Shown: positions 22,144 to 34,618 of the stretch, piece after piece
Layout: the number at the start of each line of letters is the position of its first letter
Position numbering within the stretch: the first letter of the stretch is position 1
Source: Marvania coccoides
Lineage: Eukaryota; Chlorophyta; Trebouxiophyceae; Chlorellales; Chlorellaceae
Length of the DNA: 64,000 nucleotides
NCBI GenBank assembly: GCA_963854735.1
Contig: OY978097.1
Span: 2,852,001-2,916,000 of the forward strand
Direction of reading: 5' to 3'
The notes under the pieces: generated by a model
Databases searched by the model: none
What the model saw: only the letters and a program-made list of their open reading frames with translations
Told to the model about the DNA's origin: nothing
Program-made: the position numbers and the translations under genes

Positions 22144-23971
22144 TCAGTCCATCATGTCGTCCCCACCTTCAAATTGCTGCAGAGCGCCCGCGTGCTGCGG
22201 CCGGGGCGCTCTTTCTTCCCCAGCATCGTCCTCAATCTGCATCGCTGCCAGATCGTCCAACAGCTCTTCCAGCGGCACCTGCGGCACGTAGTCCTCCTCG
22301 CTGTCAGTACTGTCGCCACCCGCCGCTCCCGCCGCCGTCGCTGTTGCTGCGCCCGCTGCCGGAGCTTGCACCGCTTCCGGATCACGGTACAAAGCAACCC
22401 TCGCCCGCATGTCCGCGTCCTCCTCCAGCTCCTCCAAGAACCGCTCCATGTCCGCAGCCTCCAGCTCCACCCCAGAGGGCCCCCGTCCGCGGTGAGGCGC
22501 CGAGTGAGCCGGCGCCTCATCGTCCGCTGCATACTCCACCTGCATGCGCTTGAGCTTCCACTCGCGCGCCGCCGCTCCCTTGGCACGCCGCCTCCGCCTC
22601 CGCTCCTCGTAGCTCTTCCGCACCAGCACCACGTCCGGCAGCTCCAGGCCCTTGGCGATGGCAGCGTCAAAATCGCCGCCCACCAAGTTCGCGTTTCCCA
22701 CGTCGTATCCCATGGCGTGGTCCCCCGGGTGCAGCAGGTGACCCAGGTGGGTGCGGGTGGTGAAGGTACGGTCGTTCACACCGAAATCTGACACCCGAGC
22801 CAGAGTGCACTCTGCCAGCGTCCACCGGCCGTTGTGGTTGTACCCGGTGGGCCCGCGCGGGTCCAGCAACTCCACGTCCAGCACGATGAACTCCACCAGC
22901 TGGCGGGCGGTCATCAGCGCGCGGAAGGGGTAGCGCCAGTAGGCTGCCGCCTCGATGGCTGCCGAGCGCAGCGTTTGGGGGTCGGTGAGGGTAATGGCGT
23001 TGGTGACGCGCGTGCACAGCACCACCTGCGCCATCCCGCCGTGGGAGGACGCCACCTTGGGCGGCAGGCACACCAGGTCGTCTTTGCAGACGGGCACCAC
23101 CTCGGTCGAAAAAGTGTACTTGTAGTTGTAGTTAGAGGTGTGGATGTCGTGGGACACCAGCTGCTTGTCGTGGCGGTAACGGATGGGCACCACCGACTGC
23201 AGAAAGTCCAGAAACTTGACGGCGTGGGCGCGGGAGCCAAAGTAGAAGTCAATCCCAGAGTGAATGTCCTTAATGTTGATGCAGGCCTCGTCGGCGCCGT
23301 GCTTGAGGATGAGCTGCTCCAGGAAGAAAAAGGTGCGCTTGTGGGGGACGTGCTGGCGCACCTGCACGCACGCTATCCACGAGTTGGGGTTGGCGTTCTG
23401 GCGGTTGCACTGCGGGCACATGTGCCGCTCCACCACGAACTCCACCACGAAGGTCTGCTGCAGAATGGCGCCGTTGAGGACCTCCCCCTGCACCGTGAGC
23501 TTCACTTTAAGCCGCATGGAGTGGGGCTCAGTCCAAATGAAGCCGGCGTCCACCAGCTTCACCTTGCTCAGCCCCTTGATGCGCTTCAGGCAGAAAGTGA
23601 GCAGCTCCTTGGACTCGGGGTCGGCCTGCACCCAGTGTTTGGGCGGCTGCAGGTAGCGCTCGCACATCTTGCACCACAGAATGGTGACCTGCTTCTGGAT
23701 GCCCTCGGAAACGTCCACCTGGGAGCGCAGGCAGTTGACGCACATGTTGGTGGGGTTGGGGGCGATGGAGACGCCGCACAGGCAGCACAGACTGCGCAGA
23801 AAGAAGAACAAACGGTTAATCTGTGTGTACGTTTTCGTTGGGGGAGCAGCGGCGGCGGGAGGGCGGGGTGAAATTAGAAAAGGCAAGAGCGAGAGCTTAC
23901 ACATGGCCGGTGGTCTGCTGCGGCTGGAAGGTGCCCGAAACCGGGACGGCAGCGTACGCTGCCTGGTCCAT
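22144..23971 (-). CDS. NMD3: 60S ribosomal export adaptor NMD3
   Basis: Two exons: 23971-23901 and 23791-22144; 572 residues. NMD3 binds the late pre-60S subunit and carries it through nuclear pores with CRM1. The zinc-binding N-terminus is intact: LCCLCGVSIAPNPTNMCVNC, then LWCKMCERY and later HMCPQCNRQ. Further family blocks are HWVQADPESKELLTFCLKRI, KHGADEACINIKDIHSGIDF and YWRYPFRALMTARQLVEFIV. The C-terminal third is acidic (DMERFLEELEEDADM) and Ala-rich, where NMD3 carries its nuclear export signal; LEELLDDLAAMQI is a candidate. The first intron splits the start of the Cys motif. The adjacent gene to the right, uL22, is a 60S component read in the opposite direction. Confidence 0.95.
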
Positions 23972-24568
23972 ATTTTGAGGGACGCTTTAAGATTCAAAAG
24001 ATTGAGAAGTAAACTTTATTTATATTGTGCAGGCCTCCGCGCCGCTTCCCAGAGGTTGTGAGGGGATTTAGAACTCAATTACTGGGTCAAAATACAATTT
24101 AAAATGCATGCAGGCGAGTTTTGAGTGGGCAACGAGGAACGAACTTTCTTTTACCCTGTTTTTGCGGCTGCGGCATTTTTTTTTAGCCGGCTGATTTGCC
24201 TGCAACCGGTCTCTTCAATAGCTAAGCGAGCCAGGTCAGTGCACGGGGTGCGTCGGGAGGGTCAGCAACAACCGGACAGCGGAGACGCCCCCTTGATTGG
24301 AGAGATGAGGCGCTGCAAATTTTGAGCAAGGCAGCAGCGGCGTGGATCGATTGCGGCTGGATATTACGGCTCTTTATAATATTTGTAGTTGGGACACGCG
24401 CTGGCGATTTATCGCAGCGATGCGGCGTAGCCAAATAAAATCATTCATTTCGCAGCCTTTGGAGGGCGAGAGAGAGAGCGCGCGCAGCGGAACGGGAGGG
24501 CTCATCGTCTTTTTTAGCAGGTTTTGATGACCATCATGTTTCGCACTTGTGCAGGGGAGCAAAGCAAG
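23972..24568. promoter_or_regulatory. Divergent region between NMD3 and uL22
   Basis: About 600 bases. The sequence CACTTGTGCAG at 24544-24554 followed 14 bases later by the uL22 ATG looks like the acceptor of a 5' UTR intron, as is common in ribosomal protein genes. No core promoter box was recognised. Confidence 0.4.
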
Positions 24569-25262
24569 ATGGGTCGCTACAGCAAGGACTCAGACAACAG
24601 CAAGTCTGCAAAGGTGTGTTGCCTGGCCTCATTAACGACCATATTTTTCGATAAACACGTACATCGTGGTCCGAAGCCCCTCTACCGCGCTCCTCCAGAC
24701 CCATTTTCTCACCCCCCCCTCATTTTTTAAATTAATTCAGGCCCGCGGGTCTGACTTGCGTGTGCACTTCAAGAACACCGTCGAGACCGCCTCTTCTATC
24801 CGCGGCCGCACCCTGGCTGACGCCAAGCAGTACCTGCAGGCCGTCATCGACCACAAGCGCTGCGTGCCGTTCCTGCACTTCAACGGCGGCGTGGGACGTA
24901 CCACCCAGGCCAAGAACGAGGGCAACTCCATCGGCCAGGGTCGGTGGCCCAAGAAGAGTTGCGAGTTCCTGCTGGGTCTGCTGCGCAACGCCGAGTCTAA
25001 CGCCGAGCTCAAGGGCCTGGATGTGGACAGCCTGGTGGTGACCCACGTTCAGGTGAACCAGGCGCAGAGGGGACGCCGCAGGACGTACCGCGCTCACGGT
25101 CGCATCAACGCCTTCATGTCCTCGCCCTCCCACATCGAGCTGATCCTCAGCGAGAAGGGCAGCGACGTGCGCGGCGAGACCGACGAGGCGCAGCCGAGGA
25201 AGCTCAGCAAGGTGCAGCTCGCCAGAAAGCTGCGCAGCGGCACCGTGTCCAAGAGCTCGTGA
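24569..25262 (+). CDS. RPL17: 60S ribosomal protein uL22 (L17)
   Basis: Two coding exons: 24569-24613 and 24741-25262; 188 residues. Cytosolic large-subunit protein lining the exit tunnel. The family is obvious from [58 protein letters not shown] and [20 protein letters not shown]. The last 40 residues are charged and variable, normal for algal and plant forms. Codon use is strongly biased to G/C-ending codons, in keeping with high expression. Confidence 0.97.
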
Positions 25263-25654
25263 AATGGGGCGTAGCAGCTTGGCATGAAAAAAAATTAAAA
25301 AAACCAAAAACAGAAGTACAGTAACCTTGTAACAACACTACCGCTCGTGCAACTCTTCAATGAGAGGTGGGGAGTAAGAGGTTGGGAGAACCAGGTGCGC
25401 TAGGAAAGGGAGGGTGTGTCCTGCAAAGACCGCGCGGTGCATGGATGACTACCAAAACTAAGTCGTTTGAAGAAAAGTCAACACGCAAAAATGAGTTTTT
25501 TTTAACGAACCTTTTAGTTTTTTTCGCTTTAATATATATTTTTGTTCTCATCTCTCGCCGTTGCACTCCCCTCAGCCCCGCAAACTTTGGGTCTAGTCAG
25601 CTTCAATTCAAATAATTTTTCATTCAAACTCGCGTTGTTTTCGCTCAGATATAT
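25263..25654. other. Spacer between uL22 and RbcX
   Basis: 392 bases, 3' UTR of uL22 followed by the promoter of RbcX, both on the plus strand. A TATATAT stretch ends just before the RbcX ATG. Confidence 0.45.
25328..25332 (+). terminator. Putative TGTAA poly(A) signal of uL22
   Basis: TGTAA 66 bases past the stop codon. Confidence 0.4.
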
Positions 25655-26762
25655 ATGGCCAGCATCAGAGCGTTTTCTTACCCGCATGCGGTGGCCTCTC
25701 GAGGCATCTCCACGTTGAACAGCGTACGCTCACGCAACGGGGGCTTCGAGATCAAAAAATTTCTCTCGCGACCTCAGTGGAGAGCTGGTTCTCGGGGGAA
25801 GCTCGTTGTGCAAGCGAATGAGCTGAATAAGTGGTGAGAGCGGGTCTCGCAGCGTCCCAAGACTTCTGTTTCAGTATTTCTTCACTCTGTCATGCCTGAT
25901 ATTTACGCTTCAACAAAAATCTAATGCATGACCCCCTTCGTCCCCTTCTTTCTACAATTCCAGGGCTGGACGGGCGTTTGACGACCAGTGCGAGCCCAAT
26001 CCGTTTGACGAGTGAGTTTCCAACCTCTCCGCCCCCCGCCTTTATAAGCAAACCCTTCTCAGAGGGCAATAACTCGTTGCGGAAGCCCCAATGTGAACGT
26101 TATACACCTTCACCTTGTCTTACCCTCGACTGACTTGCTTCCCTCGCATGTTTTTTCATTTCTGCAGGGAGACTGCGCACGTGTTGCTCCGCGTGCTCAC
26201 CGCCCGCGCCGTCAAAAAGATGCTGACGCAGCTGCAAGAGCTGGACATGCTGGTGGCGCAGTGGTTCAACAACTACGCGGCGGAGCACCCACCCACGGAG
26301 GGCGACAAGTTCATTGAAGAGCTGTTCAACGCTAAAGGTAAAGCATCATCGCAAAGCGGCATTTAGGCTGCACTGGTGTTGTGTGGAAACGCATGAGAAT
26401 ATTTGTCTAGTTTTGATATCCCAAGCTGTGGCCATCGTTCAATCTCGCCCCTCTTCTAAATTTTTCTGAATCCCCGCTTAAAATCAAATGCAGGCGCCAC
26501 TGTGCTGGACCCCAACACCCAGACGACGCACCACGTAGACCCGCAGAACCTGGCGCACCGCCTGCTGCTGATCCGGGAGGACATGGCCAAGCGCGCCACT
26601 TTGGACCTTCCTCAGTACATGGCTCGCCGCAACACCGCCGTTCTGCGGGGCCACCTGGAGCGCAACACCTTCATCTCTGGGGGCGGCAGCGAGACGGGGT
26701 ACAAGGACCGGAGAGGCTACTTCAGGCCCCGCGGCAACGGCAACGGAAACGGCAGCAAGTGA
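25655..26762 (+). CDS. RBCX: Rubisco assembly chaperone RbcX, plastid
   Basis: Four exons: 25655-25833, 25964-26011, 26168-26337, 26494-26762; 221 residues. RbcX dimers hold the C-terminal tail of the Rubisco large subunit during assembly in the chloroplast stroma. The first ~55 residues are a Ser/Arg-rich transit peptide (MASIRAFSYPHAVASRGIST). The helical core has the family pattern: ETAHVLLRVLTARAVKKMLT, LVAQWFNNYAAEHPPTEGD, FIEELFNAKG, and HRLLLIREDMAKRATLDLP. The C-terminus is Gly/Asn-rich and probably disordered. Confidence 0.93.
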
Positions 26763-27568
26763 TAATTTTCACGGTTGTCAGCCGTCCGTCGCCTATGCCT
26801 CCCGAACCTTCCTTTCTTGAAAATAAAAAAACTTTACATCTTCTGTTGGTTTGGTGCAAATCAACCTGCCCCAGCGTTCTTTTCCCGCTTCTCTCAGGCC
26901 TGTTTTTTTGCCTGAGCTGCATTGATTGCGATTGCAAGGGCTGTGCCGGCAAAAGGGAGCTGCCAACTCTGTTATATTTCCTTTCCTTCTGATTCTTCTC
27001 TTTCATCGTCTTTTCTGTCTTTCTTCCCACTATCAATATAATACTGCATATTACTAATACTAATCAATACTACCGTGTGATGCACGACGGTCTTGGCCAC
27101 CCAACGCAATAGATGACAATTCTTTCTCTATGTCTTTATATCGAATATGTGATTTGCTGCTCGCTCAGATTTCTTTCTTTTCTAGGCAAGGCTACCACCC
27201 AGCCCTTCCTTTTTTACCTCCACCCCCCCGTGCACCGCTTGTTCGTTTCGCCGTGCACCCCTTCCTCTGTTGTACCACAATCCACCGTGTGATTTCACAC
27301 ATGTTCATGTCTGTTCGATTCAATTCTTTCTTCTGTTCCGCTTCCCATCTGTCCTCTCCACACTACCCTTCCTGTTCCTTAGCGGGCCCCTGTAGCTCAC
27401 CCCCCCCTTTCGTGTAAGATAAATGTTGTGTCCTATTTCAACGTGAAAACCAACCAATCAATTGAGCGAAATGAAAAAAATCAACAGCAAATATATAAAT
27501 ATGAAATGTCTCCTCGCAGTTCAGTAGTACTGGTAATACGTAACAGTACTAGTACTCGCGCAAAAGCA
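26763..27568. other. Convergent 3' spacer of RbcX and PRMT5
   Basis: About 800 pyrimidine-rich bases on the plus strand, with no gene seen. AATAAA-like AAAATAAAA at 26820-26828 may serve RbcX. An inverted repeat sits next to the PRMT5 stop. Confidence 0.45.
27525..27551. repeat. Small inverted repeat just past the PRMT5 stop codon
   Basis: TAGTACTG at 27525-27532 and CAGTACTA at 27544-27551 are perfect complements with an 11-base loop, 18 bases beyond the PRMT5 stop. It could fold in the 3' UTR. Confidence 0.5.
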
Positions 27569-30098
27569 TTACAACCCAACGTAGTACGACCGTCCGTTGG
27601 GGTTGTGCACTGGGGAGGCCTGCGGCGTGCCTACTGCCCACTCGTACCACACTTTTTGCTTCGAACCGCACCGCCAGAATGACGCCCTCAACGCAGCCCC
27701 TGGGGGCACATAGAAGGGCTCTCGCAGGGGGAAGTAGATGGGGAACCACGAGGACATGGAGGGGGTGTGGGTGTCTGGGTGGATCGAGAGGTGGACGTCG
27801 GCGTAGAGCTGGGCGTCAAAATAACCGGCAAAGCCGTGGCAGACTAACGGTAGAAAGGGGGGAGGGGGTTAGTTGATTGGTGATTAAATATGATTTTTGT
27901 GGTGAGCGGAGCGTCAGGGCAATGCAAATAATAGCAGAGGCAGGCCAAAAATAACGGGGGAGACAATTCGAGGGGAAAACTGAACTCTTCTCCTCACCTG
28001 CGCCGACTTGTCTACTGCACACGAACTTCAACGTTTCAGCCCTGGAATTGTCAATGACGGGGTCGCTGTTGGGGTGGCGGAAGGTGAAGAGGGGCTGCGG
28101 CGGCGCCAGCGACGTGATCCTATGCAGTTTCACGACAAACGGCGTTTCAAAGTGCTCCAGATCGTCGTAGGCGTCAACATCAGTCCACAGCTTGTGCGCT
28201 GTGATGGGGTGGATGAAGGAGGTGTAGGCTTGCGGGATGCTGACGCCACCCGGTTTGAGAAAGCGTTGAGCGCCGTCCAGACATTCTGGCGACAACTCGT
28301 TGTCTCCAAAGGATCCCAGAAGCTCAGAAACGAGGATGTCGGCGGGCTCGGGGGAGCGCCAGTCACGCATGTCCGCGTGCACGATGGTCACGCCTTGCCA
28401 CCTGGTTTTTCATATAGGGGGAAAAGTCCTGGTGAGAAAATTAGGAAGAGAAACGCTGGGAGAAACAAAACCAAGCTTAAAACAAGCTAACTTCAAAACA
28501 TGAATAGACGGGCTATTGCATTGCTCATCTCCCCAAGTTTCGATATACTTCACACAAAAAATGAAAAAAACTCACCCCTCGGCAGCTGCCCTCGCGTTCA
28601 AATGCACCACCGCGTTGGGGTTCTTCTCCACCGCCCACACCCTCAGCCGCCGCCCCGACAGCCTGGCCGCCTCCAGCGATGCAGACACCAGCGGGCCTCG
28701 CCCTGCGCCCACCACCATCAGCACCGTCACAGCGGTGGCAGCCTCGCCGGCCGGGACGCGATCAACCAGCGCCCTCCGCACCGCCTCGCGGTACACGTTG
28801 TACTTGGTGGCGTCCCGCTCAAACGTCTCGTACGTTTGCGACTCCAGGTTGTCCTGCAGCGGCTGCAGCGGGGCTTGAAGAAAGTCTCGGTAGGGCGCCT
28901 CCATGGCCTCCTGCTCCCCGCTGGCCGGCTGCTTTCTGAAGAGGAACGACAAGTACTCCCAGTACGCGCGCATGGGGTGCAGCTGCTCGGGGGGCACGCC
29001 CTGCTGCGCCCCCGCTGCCGCTGCTTCTGCCAGCGTGGGAAACTGCGATAAAACCGCCGCAGCTGCTGGCGTTGCTCCTGCTGCTGCCACTCCTCCGTTG
29101 GCGACCACTGCGCCGATGGGCTGCATGGGGGCAGAAGACGGCGGCAGGGGCAGAGGGGCTGGTGCGGCAGGCGGTGGGAGCGGGGCCGGCTGGGCAGATT
29201 CGTCAGAATTGGTGTGCTTGGGGGTGCCGCACATGATGATTTGGATGTTCCTCTGGAACGCGCTGATGAGAAACTCTTGGTGGCGCTTAGACAGGGTGGG
29301 GTACCCCCTTCGATTGGTTAGAAACGCTTCCGTCTGCAGCAGCACCGCCTTCAGCGGCTCTCCCCACCATCGATTGAGGTCCTCCTCCGCTGGCAAATCA
29401 GCGCCGATCTCCAGCGCTACGCCCAGGCGGGGGCAGTGGTGGCAGGCAAACCGCACAGCGTTCCACCCCTCCCACGGGTCCTCTTTCTCTGCAGCTCCGC
29501 CGCCTCCCTCAGCAGCGGCGGCAGCATCGCCGCCAGCAGCAGGCACGAGCAGCCACAGCGCGGCGCCGGAGCTGCCAGCCACAGCGCGGTTGATCGCGCA
29601 GGCGTAGTTGGGGCTGAACGCGCCTTGCGGGGGCGGCGGCAGCAGGCAGGCTTGCACCGTGAGGTGATTGGCCCACGCCAGCTCCTGTTCCAACGCTGCC
29701 AGGGACGCAGCACGCAGCGCAGGGTCTTTGGCATCGGGGTCGATCCATGCGCTCACCCGCCCCACGATCTGGTTGCTGAGCTGCACTGAGGCCATGGTAT
29801 GGAGGACTTGATGCGGCAAGAAGGGCGCAGAGAGGGCGCCGGTGGGGGAGGGGGCGGGCGGGGAAGGGCGGCGGACGGGGTCGGCGAGAGGGGCGATGAT
29901 GAAGTCGAAGCCGCACGTGAGGGCGTCCTGCGGAGATGCATAAAATGAATGGCTTTATGTTGGAGAGTAGTCGAGTGGGGAAAAACATTGGTCGGTGATT
30001 AATCTTACGTCCAGCACTTCCTCCACCGAGCTGGTGAAGGGAACCTCTAATCCAGCATATCTGGCGTCCCCGAAATCGGTGCGCTTGCCCAACGGCAT
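27569..30098 (-). CDS. PRMT5: Type II protein arginine methyltransferase PRMT5
   Basis: Four exons: 30098-30009, 29927-28576, 28401-27998, 27843-27569; 706 residues. PRMT5 makes symmetric dimethylarginine on Sm proteins and histones. The N-terminal TIM-barrel begins in exon 1-2 ([18 protein letters not shown]). The methyltransferase part has the SAM-binding [17 protein letters not shown], the double-Glu region [20 protein letters not shown], and the beta-barrel [18 protein letters not shown] with a C-terminal NGRSYYVGL. Between the two halves is an unusual Pro/Ala-rich insert of about 80 residues (around 29000-29220) that typical PRMT5 lacks. WD-repeat partner MEP50 is not in this window. Confidence 0.95.
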
Positions 30099-30621
30099 TG
30101 AAATGAAACAAGATTTTGATTATATTTCAACCTATGCAACGCGCCGGTTCCACGAGACTCCCAGCCAAGCAATTGTTTTGAATTATTGTATTTTAATATT
30201 AATGCAAAAGGAACTGCGCACAAACTGCGCAGCTGGCTTTCGAAAGCTTTCCTTTGAGTTTGAACGCTTTAGCTGACTCTCTTTGAACGTTTTTCAGAAT
30301 TTGACTGTTCTGCGTTGCTATTAATGGCCATAGGTGAACATTAGTACATCTCTGGGGCGCAGATGCTCCGAAACCCTTCCTAAGCTTCCAGTCCACCGAG
30401 CATTTATATGAAGTTTTTTTTCAATTCGTCATCAGCCAACAGCTTCGCAGTTTGAGGACCCCCAAATCCCAACAGTGAATAAGTAACAACGTTAGGGATT
30501 GGAAAGGGGTGAGCAGCCACAAGTTTTTGTCGCATACTTACAGATCACTTTTTGACAACAGCTGAGAGTTGCGTGATGCCTGAGCCCTTTGCTGCTAACA
30601 CTGATCCTGCATCCCTTCGTC
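30099..30621. promoter_or_regulatory. Divergent region between PRMT5 and the MYB gene
   Basis: About 520 bases between divergent starts, containing both promoters. An out-of-frame ATG at 30576 precedes the chosen MYB start by 46 bases and opens a frame that overlaps it, so it could act as an upstream ORF. No defined boxes recognised. Confidence 0.4.
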
Positions 30622-32244
30622 ATGCCTATCCACAGGCCGAGCGGGGAAAAAGTGAGGGCTGAGTTGGTGGCAGCTCTTTCGGGCATGGAGAGGCCGCTCA
30701 ACGTTGACTCAGCTGTGGAGGATCTGGCTGAGGACCCCTTCTGCCCCTCCACCGCGCCAAGAACCAAGGGCGGCTGGTCCCCAGAGGAGGATCTGAAGCT
30801 GGTTAGGCAAGCGATTCCGACCCCCAATGTCCCTCATGTTTTCTTTCTCGAAACCAGTCGCTCAAATCCATGCGCCTCTCATATGTGTTGCAGACTCGTG
30901 GAAAAGCATGGCGAGGGAAATTGGAGCCTCGTCGTGCAGCAGTTCCCTGGCCGCATCGGCAAGCAGTGCCGAGAGAGGTACCTCAACCAGCTGAGAAAAA
31001 ACATCAAGCGCGACGCTTGGGACAGCCACGAAGAGCAGCTGCTGATCGATTGCCACCGCGAGCTGGGGAACAAGTGGTCTGACATCGCCAAGCGCATCCC
31101 TGGACGCACCGAAAACGCGGTGAAAAACCACTGGAATGCCACGATGAGGAGGAAAGAAGATCTGACTGGAAAGGCCCCCACCCTGCTCAAGCTCTACATG
31201 AAGAGCCTCGCAGGGGTCAGCAAGAGGCGAGGTGGCAAGCGGAGCTCCGGCAGGAACGGTGGCAGGGCTGGGGCGGCCAAGCGGCAGCTGGCGCGGCAGC
31301 AAAAGGAGCAGCAACGGCAGCAGCAGGAGCGGGAAGACGCTAGGCTCGCAGAATGGCCCTTGCAGCAGCCTGCGCGCGCCGCTGCACCTCAACAACGCAA
31401 CTGGAATGGCGCTTACCAGCACGAAATGGCCCTCCCCTCAACCTCCAACTTTTTCGCTTCTGCGTCCCTGGATTTCCAAATGCAGCCGCGCGATGGGCCT
31501 CCTCTTTCTGCTGCTGCGCAAGAGCAGAACACCCCCTCAACCCCTGACGTCGACCATCTGCTGGAGTGGCTCACCCACTCGGCTGCAGCGCCCGATCTAC
31601 ACCACGGCTGCGAGGGCTCTGATCCGACGTACGCAGGAATGGACGCAAAGCTGGCGCTGCCGCCCCATGCAGGCGGATCGGGGGGAGCTTCATGTATGGC
31701 CCTGGGTCAAGTAGGTTTCCTCACCCCAGAACCCCCGCTGCTGGCCTCGCCCCGCTTTGAAGCGCAGCCGGAATTCTCGCCGCACGCCGACGGCGCCGCG
31801 CTGCAGCTGGGGCCTGGGGTGGCGGCTGCGAAGACTGTAGATATGGAGTACACGCTGGCTGGGCTGGCCACTTTGGTGCCGCGGCCTCACTCATTTGGGG
31901 AGCGGGCTTCCAGCGCTGCCACTGGGATGTCTTCTCAAGAGCAGCTGAGGCTGCCGAGGGGCGTGGTGTCCAGCTCGGGTTTCAAGTCCCCTTGCTCCGC
32001 GGCGTGGGCGCTCGGCGAGCCCCTCTCCTCAAGAAGGGCCAGCAGAGTGCTGGCGTCTGCTGGCTTGAGATTTGAAGACTCGGCTCTTTTCTTTTCGCCG
32101 CCGCCGCCAGCTCGCCAGCAGCAGCAGGAACAGCAGCAGGAGGGAGGGAGGCTGCTGGGTCAAAGCTGGGTGGCTGATGGAAACTCTGCAGGAGAGGCTG
32201 ACGACGTGGGGGCAGAGAATAGGAATTTGAAATTAATACATTAA
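30622..32244 (+). CDS. R2R3-MYB transcription factor, MYB98-like clade
   Basis: Two exons: 30622-30806 and 30894-32244; 511 residues. The DNA-binding region is two MYB repeats: R2 with WSPEEDLKLVRLVEKHGEGN and WSLVVQQFPGRIGKQCRERY, R3 with WDSHEEQLLIDCHRELGNKW and IAKRIPGRTENAVKNHWNAT. The GRIGKQCRERY plus IKRDAW linker is typical of the plant MYB98/MYB119 group, which acts in gametophyte development. The remaining 370 residues are Gln/Ala/Pro-rich and probably an activation domain. The intron inside R2 has a GC donor, is 87 bases long and contains no in-frame stop. The N-terminal start is the first in-frame ATG. Confidence 0.9.
   Translation: MPIHRPSGEKVRAELVAALSGMERPLNVDSAVEDLAEDPFCPSTAPRTKGGWSPEEDLKLVRQAIPTPNVPHVFFLETSRSNPCASHMCCRLVEKHGEGNWSLVVQQFPGRIGKQCRERYLNQLRKNIKRDAWDSHEEQLLIDCHRELGNKWSDIAKRIPGRTENAVKNHWNATMRRKEDLTGKAPTLLKLYMKSLAGVSKRRGGKRSSGRNGGRAGAAKRQLARQQKEQQRQQQEREDARLAEWPLQQPARAAAPQQRNWNGAYQHEMALPSTSNFFASASLDFQMQPRDGPPLSAAAQEQNTPSTPDVDHLLEWLTHSAAAPDLHHGCEGSDPTYAGMDAKLALPPHAGGSGGASCMALGQVGFLTPEPPLLASPRFEAQPEFSPHADGAALQLGPGVAAAKTVDMEYTLAGLATLVPRPHSFGERASSAATGMSSQEQLRLPRGVVSSSGFKSPCSAAWALGEPLSSRRASRVLASAGLRFEDSALFFSPPPPARQQQQEQQQEGGRLLGQSWVADGNSAGEADDVGAENRNLKLIH
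30807..30893 (+). other. In-frame, stop-free 87-base GC-AG intron inside MYB repeat R2
   Basis: Exon ends CTGGTTAG, intron GCAAGC...TGTTGCAG. Splicing restores PEEDLKLV-R-LVEKHGEGNW with exact R2 spacing. If retained it adds 29 residues inside helix 1 of R2 without stopping translation. Confidence 0.8.
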
Positions 32245-32584
32245 TTACCTGTGACGTTGCATATTTTGCAGATTATGCTTACATGTTGGTAGTCTAATCT
32301 TCTAATATTGTAATTGAGGGTTGCACGCTGAGGAGCGGCAGAAGCGACGGAGCCTACCGAAAGAGCCTTTTACTGGGTTGCTCGCTAGGCAAGGTGGCAG
32401 TGCGTGTCTTATGTAGCTTCTGCACCGGATTATAATTACGCACCCTCAACCCCTCTATTTAACTTCCGACGAATGCGACAGGCAGTCATGGTTTTGAATG
32501 GACCACAGCAAGCGCCGCCTCTCAAAATCTCTCGAAACGCTCCCAAAAGTATATTTCAAAATTATTAAAAGTCGTAAATATACA
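32245..32584. other. Spacer between the MYB gene and plastid Obg
   Basis: 340 bases: MYB 3' UTR then the Obg promoter and 5' UTR. A short upstream ATG at 32498 is in frame with the Obg start, so the Obg N-terminus could be 29 residues longer. Confidence 0.4.
32309..32313 (+). terminator. Putative TGTAA poly(A) signal of the MYB gene
   Basis: TGTAA 65 bases past the stop codon. Confidence 0.4.
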
Positions 32585-34451
<1,867 letters not shown>

Positions 34452-34569
34452 ACGGCTGAATACGGCTGAATACACCAAATAAACTAACGAGTGAGGTTAT
34501 GTATGCGGGAGGTTGCTAAGCCTCCCTTATATTCAATTGATATAATTGGCAGCGGTGCAGTTTGATTTT

Positions 34570-34574
34570 TGTAA
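34570..34574 (+). terminator. Putative TGTAA poly(A) signal of plastid Obg
   Basis: TGTAA 119 bases past the Obg stop, only 45 bases from the stop of the convergent CEP70 gene, so the two 3' UTRs likely abut or overlap. Confidence 0.35.
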
Positions 34575-34618
34575 TATTCATTCTTTTTATTCCCAGTGCA
34601 AAATAAAATAAAAATCCC

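Noticed and set aside
22834..23871. Plus-strand open frame of 345 codons opposite NMD3
   Set aside because: Val/Gly/His-rich, a mirror of G/C-ending codons of NMD3; no family motif and no splice or start context.
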